Virus record (IMG/VR): IMGVR_UViG_3300037427_003367
Span: 1 to 34,922 of that record
Length of the DNA stretch: 34,922 bases
Reading direction: 5' to 3' (one strand)
Source of the DNA: a virus
A program made the position numbers and the translations under genes. The notes beneath the pieces are model-generated. The model did no database searches and was not told where the DNA came from. It was given only the letters and a program-made list of their open reading frames with translations. Position 1 is the stretch's first letter. The number at the start of each line of letters is the position of its first letter. This document shows positions 5,624 to 14,258 of this stretch, piece by piece.

Positions 5624-6869
5624 CGTCCTGGCGCTGGATACCGCGTTTCAGTACGAGTCTTGCCTGATTCCGGTGATCTCAATCACCCGGAGTCAGGCCA
5701 AGCGCATCGTCTGGCCCGTGTTCCAGCAGCTCGATCGTCAGAACGATCTAGGCCTGCGCTTCAACGCCTCGGAGCTCTCATGCACGCTCCCGAATGGAAG
5801 CCAGATCTTCCTGACTGGAGCCAGCACCGAGGAGGAGATACAGCGCCTGCGAGGTCCCAAATACCCGCTCGTACTCATCGACGAGGCGCAGGCCTTCAAG
5901 AGTTACCTCGCGGAGCTCATCAGTGACGTCCTGGAGCCTGCGGTTCTTGATTACGATGGTTCCATAGTCCTGGCTGGCACACCGAACCAGATATGCCGGG
6001 GCTTCTTTTACGATGCGAGCCAGGAGCAGTCCGCCTGGTCAGTGCATCACTGGACGCTCCTCGACAATCCGCACATCCCGAAAGCCGCTGAATGGCTGGC
6101 TGACCGCTGCCGGCGCTATGGCTGGAGCGAGTCTCACCCGACCTATCTGCGAGAGTACAAAGGCCAGTGGATACGAGACAGCAGCTCCCTCATCTATCCC
6201 AAGATCCCAGTCATCAGCGAGCTACCCGATCAGGATGAGTGGGAGTATGTGCTCGGGCTCGACCTGGGTTACATCGACTCCACCGCGTTTGTGATCTGCG
6301 CCTACTCCACGGCAACCGGCCGCCTGGTCGTCGTCGAGAGCTTCAAGAAAACAAAGCTTCTCCCGAGCGACGTCGCTCAGATTGTTTCGGACCTGAACAG
6401 CCAATTCAGGTTCGAATCAATCGTCGCTGACGCTGGCGGCCTGGGCAAAGCCTACGCCGCTGAGATGTCCGAGCGCTGGGGACTGAAGATAAAGAACGCT
6501 GAGAAGCGGGAGAAGCGGGCCTACATCGAGTTGCTGGCCGGTGACATGGCCACCGGGGTGGCCTCGATTGTCGAGGAGTACAACGGCCCGCTCCTTGACG
6601 AGCTCCATTCTCTGCAGTGGGATGATCACCGGCTCGCTCCGCACGAGCGCTGTGAGGACCATCTAGCTGATGCCTATCTATACGCCTGGCGCTGGTGTCA
6701 TCAGTATTGGCGCGATGAGATTGTCCCGGAGCCTCCGCGCCAGGGCTCCCCGGAATACTGGAAACAGCAAGAGGACCAGCTGGAAGAAGAGCAGGAGAGG
6801 CTGCTAGACAAGCAGCTTGATCGTACGTGGTGGGATGATTTGGAGGTGAGCGATGGCGAAAGCTGGTGA
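5448..6869 (+). CDS. terL: Terminase large subunit (ATPase and nuclease)
   Basis: The product is 473 aa from ATG 5448; the 33 codons upstream in frame are not family-like. It drives DNA into the prohead and cuts the concatemer. ATPase domain: Walker A CSRRAGKS at 48-55, Walker B LVLIDEAQ at 141-148, and coupling motif VLAGTPN at 174-180. Nuclease domain (RNase H fold): acidic residues D272 in VLGLDLGY, D328 in SIVADAGG and D408 in HLADAYLYAW. Length and motif spacing are normal for the family. The C-terminal tail (430-473) is rich in Glu/Gln and Trp and may contact the portal. It overlaps the preceding gene by 176 bp and the next by 17 bp. Confidence 0.95.
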   Translation: MDQRRARRILAEASERARRRSSLDFRRLLFPEQQRLLDDESRTKVAVCSRRAGKSFALSVLALDTAFQYESCLIPVISITRSQAKRIVWPVFQQLDRQNDLGLRFNASELSCTLPNGSQIFLTGASTEEEIQRLRGPKYPLVLIDEAQAFKSYLAELISDVLEPAVLDYDGSIVLAGTPNQICRGFFYDASQEQSAWSVHHWTLLDNPHIPKAAEWLADRCRRYGWSESHPTYLREYKGQWIRDSSSLIYPKIPVISELPDQDEWEYVLGLDLGYIDSTAFVICAYSTATGRLVVVESFKKTKLLPSDVAQIVSDLNSQFRFESIVADAGGLGKAYAAEMSERWGLKIKNAEKREKRAYIELLAGDMATGVASIVEEYNGPLLDELHSLQWDDHRLAPHERCEDHLADAYLYAWRWCHQYWRDEIVPEPPRQGSPEYWKQQEDQLEEEQERLLDKQLDRTWWDDLEVSDGESW

Positions 6870-7068
6870 AGAGGAGCAGGCTCCTAGCCTGGAGATAAAG
6901 ACGGTTGAGGAGCTAATCAACCTCGTCAAACAACTGAAGTTCTTAGGGGTAACTCAATTCAAGATCGGGGATATTGCTATGGACATCACCGGCGATTCTT
7001 TCCCGCAGCCCGAGGACGCAACAGAGGAGGAGATACCTGACGAAGAATTGCTATACTATTCCTCATAA
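6853..7068 (+). CDS. Small acidic protein between terminase and portal
   Basis: The product is 71 aa. It has a helical segment (VEELINLVKQLKFLGVTQFK), a short strand (IGDIAMDI) and a strongly acidic tail (EDATEEEIPDEELLYYSS). It overlaps the terminase end by 17 bp and lies 2 bp before the portal gene. Small acidic proteins are often seen at this position in podovirus-like genomes. The function is unknown; a portal or terminase assembly partner is possible. Confidence 0.6.
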   Translation: MAKAGEEEQAPSLEIKTVEELINLVKQLKFLGVTQFKIGDIAMDITGDSFPQPEDATEEEIPDEELLYYSS

Positions 7069-7070
7069 CC

Positions 7071-8903
7071 ATGCAGGAAGAGCCATACATCGCCTTACAG
7101 TGGTGGACCGCTGATCGTCCGTATGCGGACTTGATCGAGGCGTTCCGGGTCATCGAGACGGCGGACACGCTGCGCCTATCGTCACTGTTGCGATACGTCC
7201 GACTGTACGGCAACAGCGAGTATGGGGGTTACACGCCGTTCTCTCATAATCAGGTAGTCGATACGGCCCGGGTCACAATGAACGTGATCAAGGCCGTTTG
7301 TGACACCGCAGTGTCGCGACTGTCGAGGCAACGCCCGAGGCCCCGGTTTCTCACTCACGGTGGTAACTGGAGCCTACAGCGGCGGGCACGCCTCCTGGAG
7401 CAGTTCACAGATCAGGCCTTCTATCAGGGCGGGCTCTATCAGCTCGCCCCGAAGGTGTTACTTGATGCCGCGGTGCTGGGGACCGGATGCCTCAAGGTTT
7501 ACCGCAAGGATCGGGTAGTTCAGTTTGAACGCGTCTTTCCCGGCGAGCTCTTCGTCGACCCGGTCGATGGCTTCTATGGCTCACCCCGCAATTTCTATCA
7601 GCGAAAGTTCATCGACCGTCAGGTCTTGATGCGTCTGTTCCCAGATTTCAGCGAGGAGATCCGTCAGGCCTCCCGAACCACCGATAACATCGACTACGCG
7701 AACACCACGCTTGTCGATCAAATCGAGGTCCTTGAGGCGTGGCATCTGCCCTCAGGCGAAGGTGCGACGGACGGCCGCCACGTCATCTGCATATCCAACG
7801 CCACGCTACTCGATGAGCCCTGGGACAAAGGGTCGTTCCCGTTCGTTTTCGTTCGCTGGACGGACCCGATGCTCGGGTTCTGGGGTGAGGGCGTTTGCGC
7901 TGACATCCAGGGGATGCAGGTCGAGATCAATAAGCTCCTGATGAAAATTCAGCGAGCGTTCCACCTGATGAGCGTGCCCAGGATCTACGTCGAGAACGGC
8001 TCGAAGATCCGTAAAAGTTTCTTCAACAATGAGATCGGGACCATCATCCCCTACACCGGACAGGTCCCGGTACAGATGACGCCCCCGAGCCTGAACCGCG
8101 AGATCTTCGACCATCTAGAGCGCCTCTACTCTCGGTCCTTTGAGATCGCCGGTATCAGTCAGATGGCAGCGACGAGCATGAAGCCAGCCGGACTGAACTC
8201 GGGCGCAGCGCTCCGCGAATATCAGGACGTCGAGAGCCTTCGGTTCACCACGGTGTCGCGCCAGTATGAAGAGATGTTCATGCAGGCCGCCCGCCTGGTG
8301 GTCGGTGTCGGCAAGGAAATCTATGGCGAGGACAACAGCCACGAGGTGGTGGTCGCCAAGGACAGCAAGACGATCGACGTGGTCGACTGGGCCGCGGTCG
8401 ACATGGACGCTGACAGCTACGTACTCAAGGTTCACCCGAGTTCCAGCCTACCGGTCACGCCATCGGGTCGCCTGGCCTTCGTCGAGCAGCTCACCGCGCT
8501 CGGCTTGATCGGTCCCGAGGAGGCAAAGGACCTCCTCGACTTCCCCGACCTCGAAGCGAAGCTCAGCCTCGACCGGGCCGCGTCAACGCTCATCGATCGG
8601 AACGTTGAGCTGATGCTCGATGAGGGCGTCTACACACCGCCCGAGCCCTATCAGGACCATCAGCTGGCGCTGAAGAAGGTAACCGCCGCGCTCATGAAGG
8701 CCGAGCAGAACAACGTTGAGCCCGAGCGGCTCTCGTTGATGCGCGAGTACCTCGCGCAGACTCACCTGATGATGGAGCAGGCGAGGCAGCAAGCCCTGGC
8801 CAATGCGCAGGGGATGATGATGCCTGGAGCCCCACCGGCCCCGGGGATGGGTGGCGCTCCGCCTACAGCAATTGGAGCGACTGACGGCACCATGCCGGTC
8901 TAA
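7071..8903 (+). CDS. Portal protein
   Basis: The product is 610 aa, in the size range of podovirus portals. It forms the dodecameric ring at one head vertex through which DNA enters and leaves and on which terminase docks. Features typical of the family: an N-terminal helical region, RVTMNVIKAVCDTAVSRLSR (about 66-85) leading into the clip/wing, a strand-rich section with KVYRKDRVVQFERVFPGELF, and a long C-terminal helical barrel region. The end is Met/Pro/Gly-rich (GMMMPGAPPAPGMGG). Its position between terminase and scaffold/capsid genes is diagnostic. The assignment rests on fold pattern and context, as portals share little sequence. Confidence 0.85.
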   Translation: MQEEPYIALQWWTADRPYADLIEAFRVIETADTLRLSSLLRYVRLYGNSEYGGYTPFSHNQVVDTARVTMNVIKAVCDTAVSRLSRQRPRPRFLTHGGNWSLQRRARLLEQFTDQAFYQGGLYQLAPKVLLDAAVLGTGCLKVYRKDRVVQFERVFPGELFVDPVDGFYGSPRNFYQRKFIDRQVLMRLFPDFSEEIRQASRTTDNIDYANTTLVDQIEVLEAWHLPSGEGATDGRHVICISNATLLDEPWDKGSFPFVFVRWTDPMLGFWGEGVCADIQGMQVEINKLLMKIQRAFHLMSVPRIYVENGSKIRKSFFNNEIGTIIPYTGQVPVQMTPPSLNREIFDHLERLYSRSFEIAGISQMAATSMKPAGLNSGAALREYQDVESLRFTTVSRQYEEMFMQAARLVVGVGKEIYGEDNSHEVVVAKDSKTIDVVDWAAVDMDADSYVLKVHPSSSLPVTPSGRLAFVEQLTALGLIGPEEAKDLLDFPDLEAKLSLDRAASTLIDRNVELMLDEGVYTPPEPYQDHQLALKKVTAALMKAEQNNVEPERLSLMREYLAQTHLMMEQARQQALANAQGMMMPGAPPAPGMGGAPPTAIGATDGTMPV

Positions 8904-8911
8904 GGAACGCA

Positions 8912-9706
8912 ATGTCAGACGAGCAAACACCGACAACGAGTGAGCCGGCAAGTGAAGCGCCGGAAACCCCTGCAGCCGATCCGCGAGCGGACCGGGACTA
9001 CATCAACACCCCCAAAGCCGCCGAGGCTCTGCGGGCGCTGATGCAGCAGGAAAAGAGCAGCCGCGAGGCTCGGCAGATTGCCGAGGACCAGCACGCTGCC
9101 GTACAGCAGAGCCAAGCTCTGCAGCAGCTGGCGAAGGCCGACCCGGTGGCGTTCCTTGAGCGCTCGGGCATCAAGCGCGAGGATGTCTCTAAGCGCCTGG
9201 CCAGCCAAGACGATCCTGTCGCCGGTATGCGCGACGAGATGGCGCAGATGCGCCAAGAGCTCAGCCAGCAACGTGAAGCCGCCGATCAAGCGAGGATGGA
9301 TGCGGCACTAGGCGAGGCTCGGGAGCAGGTCAGAACCTATATCAGCAGCGCGGAGGATACTCCGCTCACCCGAATCACTGGGAGTGCAGATCAGGTCTGG
9401 CAGCTCATGACGCAGCACCATCAAAGCACCGGAGAGGTCATGAGTGAGCAGGAGGCCGCTCGTAAAGTGGAGGCCCATCTCACCGGTCAAATCGATAAGC
9501 TGCTTGAGTCCGAAGCGACTCGAAAGCTTATCCAAGACAAACTGCAGGCGGAGGGCGGGAAGACTCCCGCGCGCGCGCCTGCACCATCATCCACGCTGAC
9601 CAATGCGATGCAGACCGAGGAAAACCAGCGCTTGCGCCAGGACCCCAACATGAATCGAGAGGCCAGTATTGCAGAGGCTGCGAAGCTTCTGTCGTGGGAA
9701 GGTTGA
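8912..9706 (+). CDS. Scaffolding protein
   Basis: The product is 264 aa, rich in Glu, Gln, Ala and Ser, with a disordered acidic N-terminus and long coiled-coil stretches (about 45-75 and 100-145). It lies between the portal and major capsid genes, the standard place for a scaffold that templates prohead assembly and is then lost. The C-terminus is short and mixed-charge and would be the capsid-binding end by analogy with P22-like scaffolds. No protease motif is visible, so the scaffold probably exits intact. Confidence 0.8.
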   Translation: MSDEQTPTTSEPASEAPETPAADPRADRDYINTPKAAEALRALMQQEKSSREARQIAEDQHAAVQQSQALQQLAKADPVAFLERSGIKREDVSKRLASQDDPVAGMRDEMAQMRQELSQQREAADQARMDAALGEAREQVRTYISSAEDTPLTRITGSADQVWQLMTQHHQSTGEVMSEQEAARKVEAHLTGQIDKLLESEATRKLIQDKLQAEGGKTPARAPAPSSTLTNAMQTEENQRLRQDPNMNREASIAEAAKLLSWEG

Positions 9707-9712
9707 TCAGTC

Positions 9713-10948
9713 ATGGCATCTCTAGATCTCGACAGCTTTGAGGCGGCGCTTAAGGTCCATTACACGGACCTACGCGTCAAGAACCTCGTCTACCGCAACA
9801 ACCCATTCCTCGCGGCCGTCCCGAAGTACGAATACTTCGGCGGCAAGAACCTTCCGATCCCGGTGCAGTTCGGAACTCCCCAGGGACGCTCGGCGACCTT
9901 CACCGACGCCAACAACCAGAACGTCCAGACGCCTGGTGAGTACACTGATTTCGTGCTCAAGCGCGTTCGGAACTACTCGGTCGCAGCCATCGACAACGAG
10001 ACTCTCGAAGCCTCTGTCGGTCGTCCAAACGCCTTCATGGAGGCCGCAGCTTCCGAGATTGATGGAGCGCTCCGCTCCCTCACCCAGGACCTCGCGGGCA
10101 ACCTCTATCGCGACCAGTTCGGTGTGCGCGGCGAGGTAGCCAATATCGTCGTCAACGAGATCACGCTGACGAACCCGTCAGACATCGTGTTCTTCGAGGT
10201 GGGTATGACCCTCGTGTCTGTCGCAGCGGCTACCCCCGCAGCGATCACCACGGGCGGTGGTATCGGTACGACCATCGACACCATCAACCGCGACAATGGA
10301 ACCTTCACGGTGACGGCCCCTGCGGGTATCGTCAACGGCGATGCGTTGTTCCAGCTGGGCGACGCGGCGAACGGTGGCGACCCGCTCAAGATGGCTGGCC
10401 TGGCTGGCTGGCTTCCTGCGACCGCTCCCATCACCGGCGTCACGCCAGATTTCTTCCAAGTCGATCGAGGGATCGATTCCAGCCGCCTCGCAGGTCAGCG
10501 ATACGACGGCACCGCGGAGACCATCGAGGAGGCGCTCATCGGCGCTGGTTCGCTTCTGTTTAGAGAAGGCGGGCGTCCGGACATGGTATTCATGAACCCG
10601 CTGTCATACAGCGAGCTCATCAAGTCCCTCGGGTCGAAGGTCGTCTACGACGTGGTCCGCAGCTCCGACGTCGCGGAGGTCTTCTTCGACAGCGTCAGGG
10701 TCTACACCCCGAGCGGCCAGGTCAGCGTCGTGGCCGATCCCAACTGTCCCACGGGCGTCGCTTACATGGTCCAGATGGACACGTGGAAGCTGTACAGCCT
10801 GGGTATGGCCCCGAAGATCCTCATGACTGACGGACTACGGTTCTTGCGTACTGATAATGCGGACAGTGTGACCGTAAGGTGTGGATATTATTCACAACTT
10901 GGCAACACGGCTCCCGGCTGGAACGCACGAATCGCCCTGGCCACGTGA
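9713..10948 (+). CDS. Major capsid protein
   Basis: The product is 411 aa. The N-terminal region (LRVKNLVYRNNPFLAAVPKY, then FGGKNLPIPVQFGTPQGRSA) is typical of an HK97-fold capsid family common in podovirus-like phages. A beta-rich central insertion (about 145-230) carries Thr/Ala/Gly repeats. The C-terminal half holds the spine and axial domains (DMVFMNPLSYSELIKSLGSK, and KLYSLGMAPKIL). It follows the scaffold gene by 6 bp with AAGG before the ATG and is followed by a strong hairpin. The absence of an N-terminal delta domain fits a separate scaffold. Confidence 0.88.
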   Translation: MASLDLDSFEAALKVHYTDLRVKNLVYRNNPFLAAVPKYEYFGGKNLPIPVQFGTPQGRSATFTDANNQNVQTPGEYTDFVLKRVRNYSVAAIDNETLEASVGRPNAFMEAAASEIDGALRSLTQDLAGNLYRDQFGVRGEVANIVVNEITLTNPSDIVFFEVGMTLVSVAAATPAAITTGGGIGTTIDTINRDNGTFTVTAPAGIVNGDALFQLGDAANGGDPLKMAGLAGWLPATAPITGVTPDFFQVDRGIDSSRLAGQRYDGTAETIEEALIGAGSLLFREGGRPDMVFMNPLSYSELIKSLGSKVVYDVVRSSDVAEVFFDSVRVYTPSGQVSVVADPNCPTGVAYMVQMDTWKLYSLGMAPKILMTDGLRFLRTDNADSVTVRCGYYSQLGNTAPGWNARIALAT

Positions 10949-10954
10949 TGAGAT

Positions 10955-10984
10955 GAGCGAGGCGGTTTCACCGCCGCCTCGCTC
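10955..10984 (+). terminator. Strong hairpin after the major capsid gene
   Basis: GAGCGAGGCGG (10955-10965) pairs perfectly with CCGCCTCGCTC (10974-10984) around an 8-base loop. It sits in the only gap of the head operon, 7 bp after the capsid stop. No T-run follows. It may act as a partial terminator or an mRNA 3'-end stabiliser that raises capsid expression above downstream genes. Confidence 0.6.
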
Positions 10985-10998
10985 TGGAGAACGCCGCA

Positions 10999-12282
10999 AT
11001 GCCGAATATGAGCAACAAAAACTTTCCGCACGCGCACGGCTCCGGTCGTGTGTTTGCGGCGTTCTCTCTCTCGCATCTCGCGGGGACGCCTGGATCGTTT
11101 GATGAGGAGTATCTGCCTGGCGCATCGGAGATGCTGACGAAGCCTCCAGCGTTCGTCGATCCAGCGCTGCCCGCTTTTTACCCGTTCCCGGGCGTCATCA
11201 CGAGCGGCCCCACGCAGACGTTCAACATCCAGCGCCAGCCCTACAACGCGACGAGCCTGGGTGTGTTCGTCACGGGCTCGGGCACGCGGCGCTTGCCCTA
11301 CCGCGAGGCGCTCGGCCTCTTCGTCTCTAACGGGACCAGCCCGACGCTGGCGCAGGCCTGGCCGAATAACGACCTATACCCGTTCGCCCTGGTCGATGAC
11401 ACGAACCTCGGATCTACGCATGGACAGGTCGTGTGTGGAGTCATTGGAGGAGGGACCGAGGAGGAACTCGGGGAGCTCGCCTATTACGAGGTCGGCCTGA
11501 ACTGGGAGCTCCCGCCCTACAAGATCACCGCGGATTTTGGACCCCCCTCAGCGATCACGTCCTCCAACTGGGAGCACACCGCGATCGCGAGTTTCCAGCG
11601 AGCGCTGGAGCGAACCTTCTGGGTGACCGCCAGCGTCAGCGGCAACGCGCTCAGCGAGTACCACCCAGAGGTCGATTGGGGGCCTGGAGGAGTGCAGACC
11701 GCCAACGCCGCCAGAGGCCCGGTCTCCGGCTCGTTATCTCTGGGCGCTCCGCCGCCCGGAGATAGCTACTACACCGCGCCCTACGCTGGCGTCATCGTCC
11801 CCACACTGACGCCCTCTGGGTTCCCATGGAGCTCGGGTGAGGCCGAGGCTTTCCGCCAGCGCCCCGCGGTCGTACAGACGCAGCTGAGCGCAGTGATTAC
11901 GTCGCTGTCGCAGACGGAGCTACCCTCTGGGGAGTTTGAGCTCGTGGCCAAGGCCGCGCCTGTGATCCGGGTCTGGTGCTCGGTGCCTGTCGCGCCTGTC
12001 GCGCCTGGTGGCTCTCCGATGGTCGCGCCTCGCCCGCTCCCGCGGGGTGGCGTGAATCCGTACCTGAGCGACCCTCTGGATCTGCCCAAGCTTCCGCCCG
12101 CGATCAATGTTCAGGTAATGCAGAAAAACACGACCGCGATCGATAGCACGGACGGACCGATTTATGACCTCGGGGGTAACTGGGCAAATCTCGGCGTAGC
12201 CACCGCGACCGCCTCCCGCTCCACCCCGCCCAAGCTCTCGGGGCCACCGCTCAAGCCCTCGAAGAAGAAGGACAGCAAATAA
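10999..12282 (+). CDS. Putative virion structural protein, beta-rich (head decoration/fiber candidate)
   Basis: The product is 427 aa; ATG 10999 has GGAG 9 bases upstream. It is rich in Pro, Gly, Ser and Thr with many short strands and few charged helices, as in virion surface proteins. The C-terminal region is proline-rich (PVAPVAPGG, coded by a 9-bp tandem repeat near 11990) and ends in a Lys-rich tail KPSKKKDSK. It is the first gene after the capsid hairpin, a place often taken by decoration or head-fiber genes. No family recognised. Confidence 0.5.
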   Translation: MPNMSNKNFPHAHGSGRVFAAFSLSHLAGTPGSFDEEYLPGASEMLTKPPAFVDPALPAFYPFPGVITSGPTQTFNIQRQPYNATSLGVFVTGSGTRRLPYREALGLFVSNGTSPTLAQAWPNNDLYPFALVDDTNLGSTHGQVVCGVIGGGTEEELGELAYYEVGLNWELPPYKITADFGPPSAITSSNWEHTAIASFQRALERTFWVTASVSGNALSEYHPEVDWGPGGVQTANAARGPVSGSLSLGAPPPGDSYYTAPYAGVIVPTLTPSGFPWSSGEAEAFRQRPAVVQTQLSAVITSLSQTELPSGEFELVAKAAPVIRVWCSVPVAPVAPGGSPMVAPRPLPRGGVNPYLSDPLDLPKLPPAINVQVMQKNTTAIDSTDGPIYDLGGNWANLGVATATASRSTPPKLSGPPLKPSKKKDSK

Positions 12283-12719
12283 TGCCGATCCAACGACCGT
12301 TAGATTTCTTCACTACGATGGGCCCCGGGGACGTCCTGCTCGCGGGTCATCTGCAAGTGCTCGACGACCCTGGACGGCTGCAGGTCACCCCGCCGCAGTG
12401 CGTCCCCGCGTACGACAGCGACCCGGGTCCGCCCGTCCAAGAGCGCTACTATGTGACGCTTCCCGGCAAAGGCTCGCTGGATATCGCGGGCGTTTGCACC
12501 GCGTTCATGCCCGAGAATGCCTCGTCGCCGTTCAAACACATTGTGCATAGCTACGACCGCACCACGCGGACTATCGAGTTTCGGCTGCTCGAAGAGACCG
12601 CACCAGGGCCGAGCGCCCCTGTCGAGACTCCGCTGGTGGTCGGTGAGCGGATATATTTCTGGGTGCATCTGTACGACTCGACACCCGACCCCATTAACCT
12701 AGTCATCGAGGCCCCCTGA
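12282..12719 (+). CDS. Small beta-rich putative virion protein 1
   Basis: The product is 145 aa, starting in a TAATG overlap. Strand-rich segments (RYYVTLPGKGSLDIAGVCTA, and VVGERIYFWVHLYD) and a Pro-rich N-terminal half suggest a compact beta-sandwich. It is one of three consecutive small beta proteins (12282-13590) of similar size, coupled by stop/start overlaps. They could be head fibers, decoration proteins or part of a receptor-binding complex. No family recognised. Confidence 0.5.
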   Translation: MPIQRPLDFFTTMGPGDVLLAGHLQVLDDPGRLQVTPPQCVPAYDSDPGPPVQERYYVTLPGKGSLDIAGVCTAFMPENASSPFKHIVHSYDRTTRTIEFRLLEETAPGPSAPVETPLVVGERIYFWVHLYDSTPDPINLVIEAP

Positions 12720-13141
12720 TGCCGCTCTACTCGAACAAACAGCCCATCGAGTCACTCGGTGGAAACTGCATCCTCTGGCGCGCTCGATTCGAGAGCGCCG
12801 ACAACGAGCTGCGCTGTACTATCCCGCCTGCGCAAGTCGACGTCACCCAGTGGTACACGTTCGCGGGCAGTGACTACGCGGGGGCCTGGGAGATCACAGT
12901 CGACGCGCCTGGTGAGCTGGACTTGCTGAGCTTCGATATCTCCCACAACGAGCAGCCAGCCCTCGGGCGAGGCTTCCCGACTGTCCAGTGGGTCAAGGCG
13001 CAGTCGAAACTGATCATCACGATGGTCAATTGGGACGGCGGAGCGACGCCGGTATTCGCTGGCCCGGGCGATGCAATCATGATCAGCGTCTGGTTTCAAA
13101 ACACGTCCATCGGTCGCACCTACGCGAGGCAGACAGCATGA
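12719..13141 (+). CDS. Small beta-rich putative virion protein 2
   Basis: The product is 140 aa, start overlapping the previous stop (TGATG). Trp and aromatic residues alternate with strands (VTQWYTFAGSDYAGAWEITV, then AQSKLIITMVNWDGG), typical of a beta-sandwich such as an Ig-like or jelly-roll decoration domain. The DNA shares the GC-rich codon use of its neighbours. No catalytic motif is visible. The function is inferred only from context and fold pattern. Confidence 0.5.
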   Translation: MPLYSNKQPIESLGGNCILWRARFESADNELRCTIPPAQVDVTQWYTFAGSDYAGAWEITVDAPGELDLLSFDISHNEQPALGRGFPTVQWVKAQSKLIITMVNWDGGATPVFAGPGDAIMISVWFQNTSIGRTYARQTA

Positions 13142-13590
13142 TCCAGAATGAGAGCCTACCAGTCTGGCACTACGGCCGAGGGCGAGCGCTCACCACCGGG
13201 CGCATCACCTACGTCGGCACGGACCCTGCGGACCTCAATGACTATCGCATCGAGGGCGCGCTCAAGTGGGAGCGCGCCACCATGGTCACGCCTGGTGGGC
13301 CTGTCGTCATGTGGAAGGCGGATCTTGACGCTGACGGCATCACCCCGATCATCTACGCCTCGGCCGACTTGCTCAGCAGCACTGCAGGCAGCGAGGCCAT
13401 TCAGGCCATGGTTTACACCCGAGACGGCAACGTCGCCACGGGTGAACCGGCGAGCGTGATCGTCACGCTTCGCAACCTCACCGATCCCGAGATCGGCGTC
13501 GACCTCGACCTCGATCAAGCGCTCTGCATCACCGCAATCGTGAGTCAGATCGGACCGCCCGAATACAGCGAGATTCCCTACGCAGTCTGA
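13138..13590 (+). CDS. Small beta-rich putative virion protein 3
   Basis: The product is 150 aa from ATG 13138, which overlaps the preceding stop (ATGA). The 50 codons upstream in frame are the shadow of the previous gene. Strands are visible in LTTGRITYVGTDPADLNDYR, VVMWKADLDADG and ASVIVTLRNLTDPEIGVDLD. Overall character matches its two upstream neighbours, so the three probably act together. Function unknown. Confidence 0.5.
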   Translation: MIQNESLPVWHYGRGRALTTGRITYVGTDPADLNDYRIEGALKWERATMVTPGGPVVMWKADLDADGITPIIYASADLLSSTAGSEAIQAMVYTRDGNVATGEPASVIVTLRNLTDPEIGVDLDLDQALCITAIVSQIGPPEYSEIPYAV

Positions 13591-13599
13591 GGTGAGCAC

Positions 13600-13899
13600 A
13601 TGGCGCAGGCTCGAAAGAAAAAGATCAGCGTGGGTCGAGGCATGAAGGAGAGCGCGGCGAAGGTCGCCCGCGCTCGCAAGAAGCCTGGCGGCTCGAACGT
13701 CGGGAGCTACGCCTCGGTGGCGAAGAAGTCCTTCGCGGGCACCAAGGGCGGAGCGCCGAAGGGCAGCTACCCGATCAACACCAAGAAGCGCGCCGAAAGC
13801 GCTCTGCGTTTGGCGCACAACGCGCCTAACCCTGCCGGGATCCGGCGGGCGGTTTACAAGAAGTATCCGAGTCTACGACCGAAGGGCGGTAAGCGATGA
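13600..13899 (+). CDS. Small basic protein (DUF6582-like C-terminus)
   Basis: The product is 99 aa, very rich in Lys, Arg, Ala and Gly. The second half contains KGSYPINTKKRAESALRLAH followed by NAPNPAGIRRAVYKK, closely resembling a short phage motif of the form SFPI-x-D/N-x-K-x-RA-x-AL-x-LA-x-(n)-P-x-x-I known from capsid-region proteins. GAGGTGAG lies before the ATG. The basic N-terminus could bind packaged DNA. Assignment of the motif is from memory of the family pattern. It overlaps the next gene by 4 bp. Confidence 0.55.
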   Translation: MAQARKKKISVGRGMKESAAKVARARKKPGGSNVGSYASVAKKSFAGTKGGAPKGSYPINTKKRAESALRLAHNAPNPAGIRRAVYKKYPSLRPKGGKR

Positions 13900-14258
13900 A
13901 GGTGAGTAAAAAGGGACGGAGGGCGATGGCGGTAGGCGCTGCCAAGTCCGACATGCGGCGAGGCGATAAGGCGCGATGGAAGGACCACAAGGGACGCAGG
14001 GGCGAGGCCGTCGGCATGGCCGAGCGTGCGCTCATCGACAAGTGGCACCGCCAGAAGACCCGCGAGGCGAGCCACTCTGATCGAGTCGTTCCGCCTGGTC
14101 GAGAGGAGCGCGCAGCGCGTCACGGGCGCATGACTCACCACGTCGCCCGCAGCCATCACGACCTGTACGACAAGCATCACCAGAGCCTGGGCTCTCGCAT
14201 TCGCGAGTCTGCGGGCATGGCTGCGTACGACGCGACCCGCGGAAAGCGTCGCCGCTAA
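13896..14258 (+). CDS. Very basic His/Arg-rich protein
   Basis: The product is 120 aa, starting in an ATGA overlap. Charge is overwhelmingly positive (RRAMAVGAAKSDMRRGDKAR, KWHRQKTREASHS) with a His-rich centre (HHVARSHHDLYDKHH). There are no hydrophobic core segments, so it is likely extended or folded on nucleic acid. With its basic upstream neighbour it may neutralise packaged DNA or sit at the head-connector interface. No family recognised. Confidence 0.5.
   Translation: MKVSKKGRRAMAVGAAKSDMRRGDKARWKDHKGRRGEAVGMAERALIDKWHRQKTREASHSDRVVPPGREERAARHGRMTHHVARSHHDLYDKHHQSLGSRIRESAGMAAYDATRGKRRR

Noticed and set aside
7966-7972. CTGATGA inside the portal gene, and others at 8765, 7943 and 3274
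   Set aside because: None is followed by a stem II plus GAAA and a cleavage triplet; they are ordinary codons.
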